This document shows, one piece after another, positions 1 to 8,922 of a stretch of DNA of 64,000 nt. Under the pieces are notes generated by a model. It was not told where the DNA came from. It saw only the letters and a program-made list of their open reading frames with translations, and searched no databases. The stretch comes from Nitrospira sp. (lineage in GTDB: Bacteria; Nitrospirota; Nitrospiria; Nitrospirales; Nitrospiraceae), in the NCBI GenBank assembly GCA_025360665.1, contig JANYBU010000288.1, positions 9,347 to 73,346 of the forward strand, given 5' to 3'. How positions within the stretch are numbered: the stretch's first letter is position 1; the number at the start of each line of letters is the position of its first letter. Both the position numbers and the translations under genes were made by a program.

Positions 1-681
1 GAAATCGGCGAGTTGAGCCTCGGGCTACAAGTGAAACTCCTTCGCGTGCTGCAAGAGCGTTCGTTCGAACGAGTGGGGGGTACGCGAACGATCGACGTGG
101 ATGTCCGCGTCGTCGCCGCCACCAATCAAGATTTGGAGCAGGCCGTCCAGCAGAAGCGCTTCCGAAATGATCTGTACTACCGCCTAAATGTGATTCCGAT
201 TACCACGCCCTCGCTGAAGGAGCGACGGAGTGATATCCCGCAATTGGTGCATCATTTCATGGAGAGATTGAATCGCACGAAGCAAACTGCCATTACAGGC
301 TGTTCCCCGGATGCGATGACCTGTCTGATGGAACATCACTGGCCTGGAAATATTCGTGAGTTGGAAAACATGATCGAGCGCCTCGTGGTGTTGAAACAAT
401 CAGGGGCCATCGAGGTTGCTGATCTTCCCGAGCGCGTCTTCCCTAGGCCTGCGGCGTTGGAACCGACGGAGGAACATTTCATCGGATTTACTGATCAGGG
501 GGTCAGTCTGTCACGAGAACTCGAACAGTTCGAAAACCGCCTCATCGTTGGCGCACTTCGACGGGCCAACGGGATCACCAGCAAAGCTGCCCAGTTGCTC
601 CAGGTAAACCGCACCACGCTCGTCGAGAAATTGAAGCGGAAAGGGTTTGCCACGAAGGCTCAGGGCTGTCTTGCCGTCTAG
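1..681 (+). CDS. sigma-54-dependent activator, C-terminal part (FleQ/FlrA-like), 5' truncated by window
   Basis: The reading frame is open from base 1, so the N-terminus and most of the AAA+ domain lie outside the window. What remains is the end of the sigma-54 interaction AAA+ module: the GELSLGLQVKLLRVLQE segment, the sensor stretch RVVAATNQDL, and RFRNDLYYRLNV followed by the WPGNIRELENMIERLV sensor-2 block. A Fis-type helix-turn-helix ends the protein (RRANGITSKAAQLLQVNRTTLVEKLKRKG). Proteins of this family hydrolyse ATP to remodel sigma-54 RNA polymerase. Its place beside a kinase/regulator pair and a flagellar cluster fits the master regulator FleQ/FlrA, but the diagnostic N-terminal domain is not visible, so another NtrC-family activator is possible. 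Confidence 0.85.
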   Translation, partial: EIGELSLGLQVKLLRVLQERSFERVGGTRTIDVDVRVVAATNQDLEQAVQQKRFRNDLYYRLNVIPITTPSLKERRSDIPQLVHHFMERLNRTKQTAITGCSPDAMTCLMEHHWPGNIRELENMIERLVVLKQSGAIEVADLPERVFPRPAALEPTEEHFIGFTDQGVSLSRELEQFENRLIVGALRRANGITSKAAQLLQVNRTTLVEKLKRKGFATKAQGCLAV

Positions 682-873
682 CGAGGGATCACCGACAGAT
701 CGTTTAATAGATTTCTTCCAAGGGGAATATTCCATCGCCAGCACCGCTGCGAAGCGTGAACCGGAAGGCGTAAGCATGACGCCCTCGGTGGCGTGTGTAG
801 GTCTGCTGCGACTAGTTGCTCTGCGCGTGAACTGCTCCCGCCGAATCTCTCATCCCTCCGCCTGGTTCTCCCT

Positions 874-887
874 GTCAATCGGTTGAC
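874..887. promoter_or_regulatory. possible FleQ-type activator site
   Basis: GTCAATCGGTTGAC is an inverted repeat (GTCAA-N4-TTGAC). It fits the 14-bp layout GTCA-N6-TGAC described for FleQ binding sites in Pseudomonas. It lies about 130-145 bases upstream of the start expected from the sigma-54 promoter at 993-1008, a normal distance for an enhancer-type site. A FleQ-like gene sits just upstream. Binding is inference. Confidence 0.45.
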
Positions 888-992
888 CAGTCTCATAGGC
901 GAAGCGTTGAAGTTTTGACGCTCATCACGAAGGTGCAGCGGACAAGGTCACAGTTTCCTGCGCAGAATGCGTATTTACTCGCATGTCCTAAA

Positions 993-1008
993 GGGCACAG
1001 AAATTGCT
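993..1008 (+). promoter_or_regulatory. sigma-54 promoter (-24/-12)
   Basis: GGGCACAGAAATTGCT has GG at 994-995 and GC at 1006-1007 with exactly ten bases between, and matches the TGGCAC-N5-TTGC(A/T) consensus at nearly all key positions. The predicted transcription start is about 1018-1020, on top of the first ATG of the TPR gene. Confidence 0.75.
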
Positions 1009-1019
1009 GAACCCTTCAC

Positions 1020-3182
1020 ATGTCTATGCGAATCACGACATCTTGTAATTGGTTGTTAGCCTGTCTGCTTACGCAGGGTCTCTTGCTGGACGCCGCTGCT
1101 GCCGCTGACACGAGACCGTTACCCCCTGCGACATCACCCATCCACGCACAACCGGTTCAGACCAGTTCTCCGGCTTCCTCATCACGGCTTACGCTGCCCG
1201 ATGAGGGACCCCGCTACGACCATATTGAGGAGGGACTAGACTCCTTGCAGTTCCAGGAGACGGTTGCGTTATTCACACACGGGCAGTATGCCATGGCTCG
1301 CGCGGGATTTGCCGCACTCGTCAAACACGATCCGGACAGCGTGCTGGTGCCTTCGGCGAAGGCCTTCTTGGCCGAACTCACTCTACTCGAGGACCAGACC
1401 GGGCATGGACGGTCAGAAGCCATTACGCAATATCGTGCACTGATTCGTCTGTACCCGAAGGACCCGAATACCTCGCGTGCACTCTGGCGGATCGGTGACC
1501 TCTATGTCGAGATGGGATGGTTCCAGGAGGCCATTGTCGCCTATGAATATGCCACATCGCGCGTGTTGGCTCGCGCTGACGCAGACCGATCCATGCTCAG
1601 TTTGGGCGTCACACTCGAGTCACGGGAGCGCTGGGCGGACGCGGAACGGGCCTTCGAGACGGTCCGGAAACGCACGACCGACGATCGCGTCTTGATGCGG
1701 GCGACACTGGGCCTGGCCAAGGCCCTGTGCGTGCTGCAGCGCAAGCGAGAGGCACAACCGCTGTACGACATGCTCTATCAGCGTTGGCCGGAATTTCTCA
1801 GGAGCGATCCGCAGGGCTTGCAGCAGTATGGCGAAGTCCTCGTGGGCACGGACCAGCTGCAACGGGCTCGTGCCGTCGATACGCTTCTGTATAACCTGTA
1901 TCCGTCGTCCCAGTATGCCGGCGCTGCACTCGTTCGTCTCGGGGATAGCCACCGCCGACTGGGTTTGCAAAAACAGGCGGAGATGTTCTACCTCGCCGCC
2001 CAGGCGCAGTACGCCGGCACGACGGAAGCAGGGATCGCCCGCATGCATCTGGCACGGACTGAACAGGAGATGGCGGTGTCGGCGGGCGAGTCCTTCTTGA
2101 AGAAAAAGGTGGAGGGCATGATCCGGGGAGCCAGCGCCTCCTACCTGGAGTCATCCGCAGGCGAGACCCTCTATAAGACCATTGCCAAGGAACATCCGCA
2201 TGACTTCCTCGGCAGCGAGGCGCTCTTCCAGTTGGCCGCGCACCACGAATTAGGAAGTGCGCCATCACGTGCCATCCAGACCTATCTCGACGTGACTCGG
2301 CGGGCGGGTGTTGTCGAGCATGATCCGTGGCCTCAAGCGGCCAGACTCCGTCTTGCCGTGATGTTGAAACCCCAGTTGGAAGCCGCGCTCAAGGCCAAGA
2401 ACGATATCCAGGTGGCCATACTGTTCCATAGCCACGGACAGGCTCCGGAACAACACTACATAGGAACGCGTCTTTTGCTGGAGGTGGCCGATACGCATCG
2501 CCGCCTGGGGTTCTCTGCAGAAGCTGCGCGTCTCTATCAAACGTTGGTACGGGATCGGAAGGCGGCTCCGCTCCACGAGTCCGCGCTCATCGGTCTTGGT
2601 GAAAGTTATTTGGATCAACGAGAGTCCGCGGCGGCTCGGAACGTGTTCGAGAGTTTCCGCCTCCAGTATCCGCAGAGTCCACAGTCGATACTGGTCTTGC
2701 GACAGTTGATCACGGCCATGCTTGAGCAAGGAGACCGCCACAGCGCGATTAGGTTGATGCGACAGTGGCTTCGAGCGCACCCCCGCGAACAGGAACGAGG
2801 CTGGATGCAGCTTGCGCTGGCGAAAACGCTTGCGGACGATCACCAAACCGGAGAAGCCGTGGCGGCATTCGAAGAAGCCGCACGCCACAAATTTATGCAG
2901 TCGCAGAGCGATCGCCTCATGTTTGCAGACCTCTTGACGTCGCTCAACAAACATGAACAGGCAGTGGATCTCTATCAACGGATCCTGGCCTCCCATCCGG
3001 TGCCGGATGAGGCCGAGTGGGCGCGGCTGCAGATCGTCCGAAACCTGGCTACCCAGAAGCTGCATGGCCCAGTGCGCGCCGTGCTGACGCCCGGCGCAGG
3101 AACTGGCGACCCACTTCTGTATCGGGCAGCGGCAGCGATACAGGCTAGTCTCCGCGTCACCACCGAGAAGGAAGGAGGATGA
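1020..3182 (+). CDS. secreted/periplasmic tetratricopeptide-repeat protein
   Basis: A 720-residue protein with an N-terminal signal peptide (hydrophobic WLLACLLTQGLLLDAAAAA, likely cut near AAAAAD), so it probably acts outside the cytoplasm. The rest is helical repeats with TPR/Sel1-like spacing, for example ALWRIGDLYVEMGWFQEAIV, LIGLGESYLDQRESAAARNV and LADDHQTGEAVAAFEEAA. No catalytic domain is visible. It is the first gene of a run that continues into a FlrB/FlrC-like two-component pair (one base gap to the kinase), and it has its own sigma-54 promoter. No Shine-Dalgarno sequence precedes the ATG at 1020, and the promoter predicts a start right there, so the message may be leaderless. A later start is possible but would cut into the signal peptide. 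The specific function is unknown; a scaffold or assembly role in motility is inference. Confidence 0.8.
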   Translation: MSMRITTSCNWLLACLLTQGLLLDAAAAADTRPLPPATSPIHAQPVQTSSPASSSRLTLPDEGPRYDHIEEGLDSLQFQETVALFTHGQYAMARAGFAALVKHDPDSVLVPSAKAFLAELTLLEDQTGHGRSEAITQYRALIRLYPKDPNTSRALWRIGDLYVEMGWFQEAIVAYEYATSRVLARADADRSMLSLGVTLESRERWADAERAFETVRKRTTDDRVLMRATLGLAKALCVLQRKREAQPLYDMLYQRWPEFLRSDPQGLQQYGEVLVGTDQLQRARAVDTLLYNLYPSSQYAGAALVRLGDSHRRLGLQKQAEMFYLAAQAQYAGTTEAGIARMHLARTEQEMAVSAGESFLKKKVEGMIRGASASYLESSAGETLYKTIAKEHPHDFLGSEALFQLAAHHELGSAPSRAIQTYLDVTRRAGVVEHDPWPQAARLRLAVMLKPQLEAALKAKNDIQVAILFHSHGQAPEQHYIGTRLLLEVADTHRRLGFSAEAARLYQTLVRDRKAAPLHESALIGLGESYLDQRESAAARNVFESFRLQYPQSPQSILVLRQLITAMLEQGDRHSAIRLMRQWLRAHPREQERGWMQLALAKTLADDHQTGEAVAAFEEAARHKFMQSQSDRLMFADLLTSLNKHEQAVDLYQRILASHPVPDEAEWARLQIVRNLATQKLHGPVRAVLTPGAGTGDPLLYRAAAAIQASLRVTTEKEGG

Positions 3183-3186
3183 TGTG

Positions 3187-4491
3187 ATGAACGCACACCC
3201 TGTTCCGGCAATCACGGATAGCGATTTGCTGCACGAAGCCTTTCGGAGTTTCGACGATGCGGCGGCGACGTTGCAACAATCCTATCAGACGTTGACGTCT
3301 CGGCTGGAGCAGCTCGACGTGGAACTGGCTGACCGCAACGAGGCGCTGCGGCAGAATTTGTGCGCGAACGAACAGTTACGCGAGCATTTAACGGCGATTG
3401 TCGAGTCCCTTTCGACCGGCTTGCTCGTCATGGATGAAGCAGGAATCATCACCCGCTGCAACCAGGCAGGCACGCAATTGCTCGGACTGGCCCACGAACA
3501 GATCGTCGGACACTCTTTAGCCGTTTGTCTCAAAGAGGCCCGCTTGGACGGCGACGTGTATCCCCTGACCACGCAGCAGGGGGCGGCCGTTTCACTTTCC
3601 CAACGAGCCTTGCAGACAAGCGACGGGCGCCATGCCGGGAGCTTGGCGTTGATTCAGGATGTCACGGCGGTACGAGAACTGGAAGACCGGCTGCAACGCC
3701 GCAATCGTTTGGCGGCCATGGGCGAGATGGTCGGGCGGATTGCCCATGAAATTCGGAACCCGCTCGGCAGTATCGAACTGTTCGCGTCGATGCTGCACCG
3801 CGATTTGAACGACGCGCCGGGGCTGCGAAGATACGCCGAGCATATCTCGTCGTCTGTCCACATGATGAATCGTCTCTTGACGAATCTTCTGGTCTATACC
3901 AAGCCCGATTGTTCACATGGAGCGCGGCATGAGACGGAAGCCCTCATGCTGGATGCCTTGACCTTAGCCGCCCATGCCGTCGCCGGCGCCAGAGTCGACA
4001 TTCGCCTGGATGTCGATCCTCTGGCACCTCATATCTGGTGCGATGCGGGGCAGATGAAACAAGTGCTCCTCAACTTGATTCTGAACGGCATTCACGCCAT
4101 GCCGGACGGTGGAACGCTGACGCTGTCGGCAAGATTGACAGCAGAACCGGCTCCCGGTGTACCGGGTATGTGTCTTTCGGTTTCGGATACCGGTGTCGGC
4201 ATCCCGGCGGCGCAGCGCTCGAGGATTTTCGATCCCTTTTTCACCACCAGGGATGAAGGCACCGGGTTAGGACTCGCCATTGTCCACGCGATTGTCGAAG
4301 GGCATCGTGGCCGAATCGACGTCGACAGTGTGGAGGGACGCGGCACCACGTTCTCGATCGCCCTCCCGAATCATCAAGAACCGAGCCGCGTGCCGATACG
4401 CGAATCGCCCGCCATGGCGTCCGGCGACGAGTACAGCGCGGCTGAAATGCTTGATGAGCGACTGCTTGTTGAAGAGGAGACCTCTGCATGA
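3187..4491 (+). CDS. flrB: PAS-domain sensor histidine kinase (FlrB/FleS-like)
   Basis: About 434 residues without membrane segments, so a cytoplasmic kinase. An N-terminal coiled-coil region (residues about 15-60) is followed by a PAS domain (AIVESLSTGLLVMDEAGIITRCN...), a HisKA dimerisation helix with the phospho-accepting His at about residue 187 (AHEIRNPLGS), and a HATPase_c domain with N-box LILNGIHAMPDGG and G-boxes DTGVGIP and GTGLGLAIV. It should phosphorylate the response regulator encoded next, whose ATG overlaps its stop (ATGA). This pairing and the flagellar setting match FlrB/FleS of polarly flagellated bacteria. The start is ATG 3187, or GTG 3184 just before it, with AAGGAGG about 8 bases upstream. 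Confidence 0.88.
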   Translation: MNAHPVPAITDSDLLHEAFRSFDDAAATLQQSYQTLTSRLEQLDVELADRNEALRQNLCANEQLREHLTAIVESLSTGLLVMDEAGIITRCNQAGTQLLGLAHEQIVGHSLAVCLKEARLDGDVYPLTTQQGAAVSLSQRALQTSDGRHAGSLALIQDVTAVRELEDRLQRRNRLAAMGEMVGRIAHEIRNPLGSIELFASMLHRDLNDAPGLRRYAEHISSSVHMMNRLLTNLLVYTKPDCSHGARHETEALMLDALTLAAHAVAGARVDIRLDVDPLAPHIWCDAGQMKQVLLNLILNGIHAMPDGGTLTLSARLTAEPAPGVPGMCLSVSDTGVGIPAAQRSRIFDPFFTTRDEGTGLGLAIVHAIVEGHRGRIDVDSVEGRGTTFSIALPNHQEPSRVPIRESPAMASGDEYSAAEMLDERLLVEEETSA

Positions 4492-5894
4492 CCGACCACA
4501 ACACAGAATGCCCTATGACGGATGTTCCTGCGCAGGCGGAACGAATTTTGATCGTCGACGATGATCCATCCATGCGGACCGCTTTAATGGAGTCTGTCCG
4601 TCGTCTAGGCTTTGACGTGCAGGGTGCGATAGATGGCGCCGATGCCGTCGAGCGGGTTAGCCGCTATAAGCCCTGGCTGGTCGTGACCGATTTGAAGATG
4701 CCCCGGCTCGGCGGACTCGATCTGATTAAGGAGATCAAGAGCCGTTCGCCGCACACGTTGATGGTGCTGATGACCGCCTATGGGACGGTGGAAACCGCCG
4801 TGGAGGCCATGAAATACGGAGCGAGCGATTACATTCTCAAGCCGTTCTCCACCGACTTGCTGGAGCGAGTCATCGCCAACCTGAAAGCACGCGGAGCGGA
4901 TGCGTCGATGTCACCGTCTGCGCCGATCGACCAGCGGTCTATCCTGACACAAGATCCCGGCATGGTCCGGCTGCTCAGCACCGTTGAGGGCGTCGCCGCG
5001 AGCCAAGCGACCGTCCTCATTCATGGAGAAAGCGGCACAGGGAAGGAACTGCTGGCTCGCTTTATTCACAGCCGAAGCCCACGTGCGCACCGTCCGTTTA
5101 TTGCTGTGAATTGCGCGGCGTTACCGGACGGACTCTTGGAGAGCGAACTATTCGGCCATGAGCGGGGGGCGTTTACCGGTGCCATCATGAAGAAAATCGG
5201 CAAGTTTGAGATGGCGCACACCGGCACCTTGTTGTTGGATGAAATCAGCGAAATAAACATGGGCCTGCAGGCCAAGTTGCTCCGCGTGATCCAGGAACGG
5301 GAGGTGGATCGAGTCGGAGGGCGTGAGCCGGTATCCGTGAACATTCGTGTCATCGCCACGACAAACCGCTCGCTCTACCACGAAGTGGAGCAGGGCCGGT
5401 TTCGGGAAGATTTGTATTACCGTTTGAATGTCTTCCCCATCACGGTGCCTCCGTTACGGGAGCGGCCCGCGGACATTCCGTTGCTCGTGAGGCATTTCGT
5501 GGCCGTCTCAGCGGCTCGCAATGGTCTTCCGCAACCGACGATATCGGAGGCGGCGTACGCCATGCTCCAGGACAGACGATGGAAAGGGAACGTGCGCGAA
5601 CTGGAGAATGTCATGGAACGTGCCGTGCTCTTAGCCGGGAACGGGCCGATTCTCCCGAGCCACGTATTGCTGGACTTCGTCGGACAACCGGTATCATGCG
5701 CGCCAGTCCCATCTGTGCCACTGCCTTCTGCCAACGGGTCGTTGTGGGAAATGGAGCGCGAGTTGATTTTTCAAACCTTGGCGCGAGTCAACGAGAATCG
5801 TACGCATGCGGCGAAGGAACTGGGCATCAGCATTCGAACCTTGCGGAACAAGCTTCGAGAATATCGAGGGACAAGTTGTCAGGTCTTGGCATAA
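4488..5894 (+). CDS. flrC: sigma-54-dependent response regulator (FlrC/FleR-like)
   Basis: A complete 468-residue NtrC-family protein. The receiver domain (residues about 15-130) has acidic pair DD, phospho-acceptor Asp at about 68 (VVTDLKMP), Thr in LMTAYGT and Lys in ILKPF. The AAA+ domain (about 150-390) has Walker A GESGTGKE, the sigma-54-contacting GAFTGA loop at about 227-232, Walker B TLLLDEIS and the R-finger region. A Fis-type HTH ends the protein (NRTHAAKELGISIRTLRNKLREY). It is translationally coupled to the kinase before it. In Vibrio and Pseudomonas the FlrBC/FleSR pair turns on class III basal body and hook genes from sigma-54 promoters; the same job is likely here for the promoters before flgB, fliL and flgF. 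Confidence 0.93.
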   Translation: MTDHNTECPMTDVPAQAERILIVDDDPSMRTALMESVRRLGFDVQGAIDGADAVERVSRYKPWLVVTDLKMPRLGGLDLIKEIKSRSPHTLMVLMTAYGTVETAVEAMKYGASDYILKPFSTDLLERVIANLKARGADASMSPSAPIDQRSILTQDPGMVRLLSTVEGVAASQATVLIHGESGTGKELLARFIHSRSPRAHRPFIAVNCAALPDGLLESELFGHERGAFTGAIMKKIGKFEMAHTGTLLLDEISEINMGLQAKLLRVIQEREVDRVGGREPVSVNIRVIATTNRSLYHEVEQGRFREDLYYRLNVFPITVPPLRERPADIPLLVRHFVAVSAARNGLPQPTISEAAYAMLQDRRWKGNVRELENVMERAVLLAGNGPILPSHVLLDFVGQPVSCAPVPSVPLPSANGSLWEMERELIFQTLARVNENRTHAAKELGISIRTLRNKLREYRGTSCQVLA

Positions 5895-6004
5895 CCCAAC
5901 GGTCCACCATGGCGTGGGTAGAAAATGGTCAGCATTTACTGCCGATGGGCAGATGTGGCTATCGGCGGTCTCTGCCGGCGCGATGGCCTTCAGCCGGTCG
6001 TCGA

Positions 6005-6020
6005 TGGCATCCCGATTGCA
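6005..6020 (+). promoter_or_regulatory. sigma-54 promoter for flgB operon
   Basis: TGGCATCCCGATTGCA fits the sigma-54 consensus with GG at 6006-6007 and GC at 6018-6019, ten bases apart. The expected start is near 6031, giving a leader of about 38 bases before flgB. Confidence 0.8.
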
Positions 6021-6068
6021 CCTATGACGGCTATGTCGGCGGATACGATAACTGGGGGGGAAAGCATC

Positions 6069-6476
6069 ATGACGCTTTTTGATCGCACCATGCAATTGGT
6101 CCATCGCACACTAGATTTGCGGCAAGCCAGGCAGCGGGTCATTGCCTCGAATATTGCGAACGAAGAAACCCCCGGCTATCGCGCCGCCGATTTCAATTTT
6201 CTCGACTCGCTGCAAGCGGCTCAGCGCGGCCAAGGACCGGTGACGCTCGCGGTGACGCAGGGCAAACACTTCGGTCCACGCGGAGAGGGGCTTCAACGGG
6301 TTGTCGGGAAACTCAGCGACGTGCCTGCGGGAGACCTTCCCTTGGATGCCAACTCAGTGAACATGGAGTTGGAAATGGCCAAAATGTCCGACAACGCAAT
6401 GCAGTACAACGGCGCCGCGGCGATCATGGCCATCCGGTTTCGGCAACTGATGGGTGCGATCCGCGACGCGCGATAG
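6069..6476 (+). CDS. flgB: flagellar basal-body rod protein FlgB
   Basis: 135 residues, the usual size for FlgB, the most proximal rod component. The N-terminal helix (TLFDRTMQLVHRTLDLRQARQRVIASNIANEETPGYRAADF) carries the rod/hook/filament signature ASNIANxxTPGYxAxD. The C-terminus has the expected ELEMAKMSDNAMQYNGAAAIMAIRFRQLMGAI amphipathic helix. The reading frame is open further upstream, but ATG 6069 is chosen because homology begins there and it lies downstream of the sigma-54 promoter. It is the first gene of flgB-flgC-fliE-fliF-fliG and the genes beyond. Confidence 0.95.
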   Translation: MTLFDRTMQLVHRTLDLRQARQRVIASNIANEETPGYRAADFNFLDSLQAAQRGQGPVTLAVTQGKHFGPRGEGLQRVVGKLSDVPAGDLPLDANSVNMELEMAKMSDNAMQYNGAAAIMAIRFRQLMGAIRDAR

Positions 6477-6546
6477 CAACAAATTCACGCCATCAGCTAT
6501 CAGCTCTGACCTATAAGCTGACCGCCGATAGCAAGGAGGCTTTACT

Positions 6547-6996
6547 ATGGATATGACCGACAGCATGGCGGTGTCCGTTACCGCCTTAGATGCCCAACGC
6601 CGCCGACTTAACGTGATCTCCAGTAACCTGGCGAACGCCCAGTCTACACATACGCCGGGAGGAGGCCCCTATAAACGTCGGGATGTGGTCTTCCAGTCCA
6701 CGCCTGTTGCCAGTCCCTTTCAGCGTACGTTGCGGCAGTTGGCGACGGGGCCTGGCGCCCATGCGCTCGATGGAGTGAAGGTGCTGCGCGTGCAGGAAGA
6801 CTCAAAGCCCGGGCAGGTGGTTTATGATCCGCGCCATCCTGACGCCGACAAAAAAGGGTTCGTCAAGATGCCGAACGTCAATGTTATGGAAGAAATGGTG
6901 AACATGATCGGGGCATCCCGCTCCTACGAAGCCAACGTGCAAGCGATTAACGCGACCCGCGCCATGTGGAATAAGGCGCTGGAGATCGGGAGGTAG
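6547..6996 (+). CDS. flgC: flagellar basal-body rod protein FlgC
   Basis: 149 residues. The N-terminal rod signature is clear (LDAQRRRLNVISSNLANAQSTHTPGGGPYKRRDVVF), and the C-terminus has the family helix VNVMEEMVNMIGASRSYEANVQAINATRAMWNKALEIG. FlgC builds the proximal rod with FlgB and FlgF after export by the flagellar type III system. A good ribosome site (AAGGAGG) sits 8-9 bases before ATG 6547. The 70-base gap to flgB contains a short AGCTATCAGCTC sequence whose reverse complement recurs at 53728-53739. FliE starts two bases after the stop. Confidence 0.95.
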   Translation: MDMTDSMAVSVTALDAQRRRLNVISSNLANAQSTHTPGGGPYKRRDVVFQSTPVASPFQRTLRQLATGPGAHALDGVKVLRVQEDSKPGQVVYDPRHPDADKKGFVKMPNVNVMEEMVNMIGASRSYEANVQAINATRAMWNKALEIGR

Positions 6997-6998
6997 TC

Positions 6999-7304
6999 AT
7001 GGATCAGATCAAAGCGATCACGTTTCCGACACCGTCCTTCGGGGACGGTGCCACCGTGTCTCATGCCATGGGTGGTGTGCCCTCAAGTGGATTTATGGAT
7101 ACGCTGCAGCATGCAATCAGTAAGGCCAATGACATCCAGCTGGAAGCGAGTCAGGCGACCGAGGCGCTGATGACCGGACAGACACAAAATGTCCATCAGA
7201 CGATGGTCGCGTTACAGGAAGCGGATGTGTCCTTCCAGCTGATGATGCAGATCAGGAACAAACTGGTGTCGGCCTACGAAGACATTCAGCGGATGCAAAT
7301 CTAA
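6999..7304 (+). CDS. fliE: flagellar hook-basal body complex protein FliE
   Basis: 101 residues, normal for FliE, the MS-ring/rod junction protein that is also an early export substrate. The conserved C-terminal half is present (ASQATEALMTGQTQNVHQTMVALQEADVSFQLMMQIRNKLVSAYEDIQRMQI). The gene starts two bases after flgC, with GGGAGG overlapping the end of flgC, and is followed after 34 bases by fliF. The order flgB-flgC-fliE-fliF-fliG is the common one in many phyla. Confidence 0.95.
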   Translation: MDQIKAITFPTPSFGDGATVSHAMGGVPSSGFMDTLQHAISKANDIQLEASQATEALMTGQTQNVHQTMVALQEADVSFQLMMQIRNKLVSAYEDIQRMQI

Positions 7305-7338
7305 GCGTCATATCTTGTAGCGAGGAGTAGGGTCGTCC

Positions 7339-8907
7339 ATGCTGTCTATGCTTTCCAAGTTTTCCATCAATCAACGCATGATCATTCTGGTTGCGCTTGC
7401 CGGCTCGATAGCCGGACTGATCGCCGTCATCTTGTGGACGCAACAGCCCGACATGCAGGTGCTATTTACCAACCTCAATCCAGAGGACGCGGCAGGGATT
7501 GTGGATAAGTTGAAAGAAACGAAGGTGCCGTACGAGACGACAGGCGGGGGCACGACCGTGCTGGTCCCCAGCGCGCAAGTTCATGAGTTGCGATTGCAAT
7601 TGGCCACCCAGGGGCTCCCGCACGGAGGTGGAGTGGGATTTGAAATCTTCGATCGATCGTCGATCGGAACGTCTGATTTCGTCCAGAAGCTCAATTATCG
7701 TCGTGCGCTGCAAGGCGAGCTGGCACGGACCATTGCGCAAATGCCGGAGATTGAACGAGCCCGCGTTCACCTTGCCACCCCGGAACGGCGATTATTTGGA
7801 AACGACGACAATCGCGCACGCGCCTCGATCGTGGTGTCATTGCGAAACGGACAAGCCCTTGCCAAGACTCAAGTGAACGGGATCGTTCACCTCGTGGCCA
7901 GCAGCGTTGAGGGTCTTCAAGTCAAGGATGTCACCATTGTGGATGGCCATGGACGGCTCCTCTCGTGGGCAGCCGGGGGCGACGACGCTGCAGGACTCAC
8001 CGGCTCGCAGTTGGAATATCAGCGGACGGTTGAGAAGGATATCGAAACGCGTATCCAAACGATGTTGGAGCGAATCGTCGGACAGAATAAAGCGGTGGTG
8101 CGGGTATCCAGCGTGCTCGATTTTCGAAAAATTGAAACGACGGAAGAGCGGTACGATCCGAACAGTCAAGTCGTTCGGAGCGAACAGCGAGGACAGGAAA
8201 AGTCGAATGGCGTCAATGGCGTATCCGGTGGCGTGCCCGGCGTCCAGTCGAATGTGCCGCCCGCGACAGACCAAGAGCCGCCTCAAACGAGTTCGACCAG
8301 CAATCAAACCAAGAACGAAACCGTGAACTACGAAATCAGCCGGACCGTTTCCCGCATCGTGGAATCCAGCGGCAGCATTAAGCAACTCTCTGTGGCGGTG
8401 CTCGTGGACGGCATTTACGAAGGGGCCAAGGCGTCTGCAGACAGGACATCCGTAGCTGACCAAGCCAAGAAGTATGTCGCACGGTCTGAAGAAGACATGA
8501 AGCGTATCGAGGAAATCGTGAAAAAAGCGATGGGCTACTCGGCAGAGCGTCAGGATCAAGTCCAGGTGACCAACGTGCAATTTGACATCGGGACTGAAGA
8601 ACCTTCTGCTCAGGGCATCGAGGCCGCGGCAGATGCGACAAATCCCTTCATGCCCTATCTTCGCTACGGAGTTGGCGGAGTGTTCTTTCTCCTGCTTCTC
8701 TTCATGGTCGTGCGTCCGCTTTTGAACATGCTGGGGGCGACGGGGGCATCATCCGGTGAGGGGAACACGCCGACGCTACCCGCGTCGGTCAGCCAGGTCG
8801 AAGCGGCATTGGAGGGAAGGCCGCGCTCGCAGCTCATTGAGATGGCCCGCAGCAATCCCGATACGACGGCTGTGGTCGTCAAACAATGGTTGAAGTCTCC
8901 TCAGTAG
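7339..8907 (+). CDS. fliF: flagellar MS-ring protein FliF
   Basis: 522 residues, the usual length. An N-terminal membrane helix (ILVALAGSIAGLIAVILWTQ) is followed by the YscJ-like ring-building motif domain (LFTNLNPEDAAGIVDKLKETKVPYE... and the EGELARTI-type block QGELARTIAQMPEIERARVHLATPER), then a periplasmic collar region with a Gln/Ser/Thr-rich linker near residue 300. A second membrane helix lies near residue 440 (YGVGGVFFLLLLFMVVRPLL). The cytoplasmic tail that binds FliG ends the protein (VEAALEGRPRSQLIEMARSNPDTTAVVVKQWLKSP). It is the inner-membrane platform for rod, switch and export gate. ATG 7348 is an alternative start. Confidence 0.96.
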   Translation: MLSMLSKFSINQRMIILVALAGSIAGLIAVILWTQQPDMQVLFTNLNPEDAAGIVDKLKETKVPYETTGGGTTVLVPSAQVHELRLQLATQGLPHGGGVGFEIFDRSSIGTSDFVQKLNYRRALQGELARTIAQMPEIERARVHLATPERRLFGNDDNRARASIVVSLRNGQALAKTQVNGIVHLVASSVEGLQVKDVTIVDGHGRLLSWAAGGDDAAGLTGSQLEYQRTVEKDIETRIQTMLERIVGQNKAVVRVSSVLDFRKIETTEERYDPNSQVVRSEQRGQEKSNGVNGVSGGVPGVQSNVPPATDQEPPQTSSTSNQTKNETVNYEISRTVSRIVESSGSIKQLSVAVLVDGIYEGAKASADRTSVADQAKKYVARSEEDMKRIEEIVKKAMGYSAERQDQVQVTNVQFDIGTEEPSAQGIEAAADATNPFMPYLRYGVGGVFFLLLLFMVVRPLLNMLGATGASSGEGNTPTLPASVSQVEAALEGRPRSQLIEMARSNPDTTAVVVKQWLKSPQ

Positions 8908-8922
8908 TAGAGAGTTATAGGG

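Larger units (their letters stand above)
682..1019. other. gene-free regulatory stretch upstream of the TPR gene
   Basis: These 338 bases hold no convincing gene; short overlapping ORFs here lack good ribosome sites and family features. They contain a 14-bp palindrome resembling a FleQ box at 874-887 and a sigma-54 promoter at 993-1008, both listed separately. No clear intrinsic terminator for the preceding gene was seen. Confidence 0.6.

Noticed and set aside
2265..3215. 316-codon antisense ORF over the TPR gene
   Set aside because: No recognisable domain, and the sense strand encodes a clear TPR protein with a signal peptide.
5922..5948. Sigma-28-like AAAA-N15-GCCGATGG upstream of flgB
   Set aside because: Both boxes deviate from the TCAA/CCGATA form seen at the other sites, and a strong sigma-54 promoter lies closer to flgB.
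5925..6068. N-terminal extension of FlgB
   Set aside because: The extra 48 residues precede and cross the sigma-54 promoter and lack rod-protein features.
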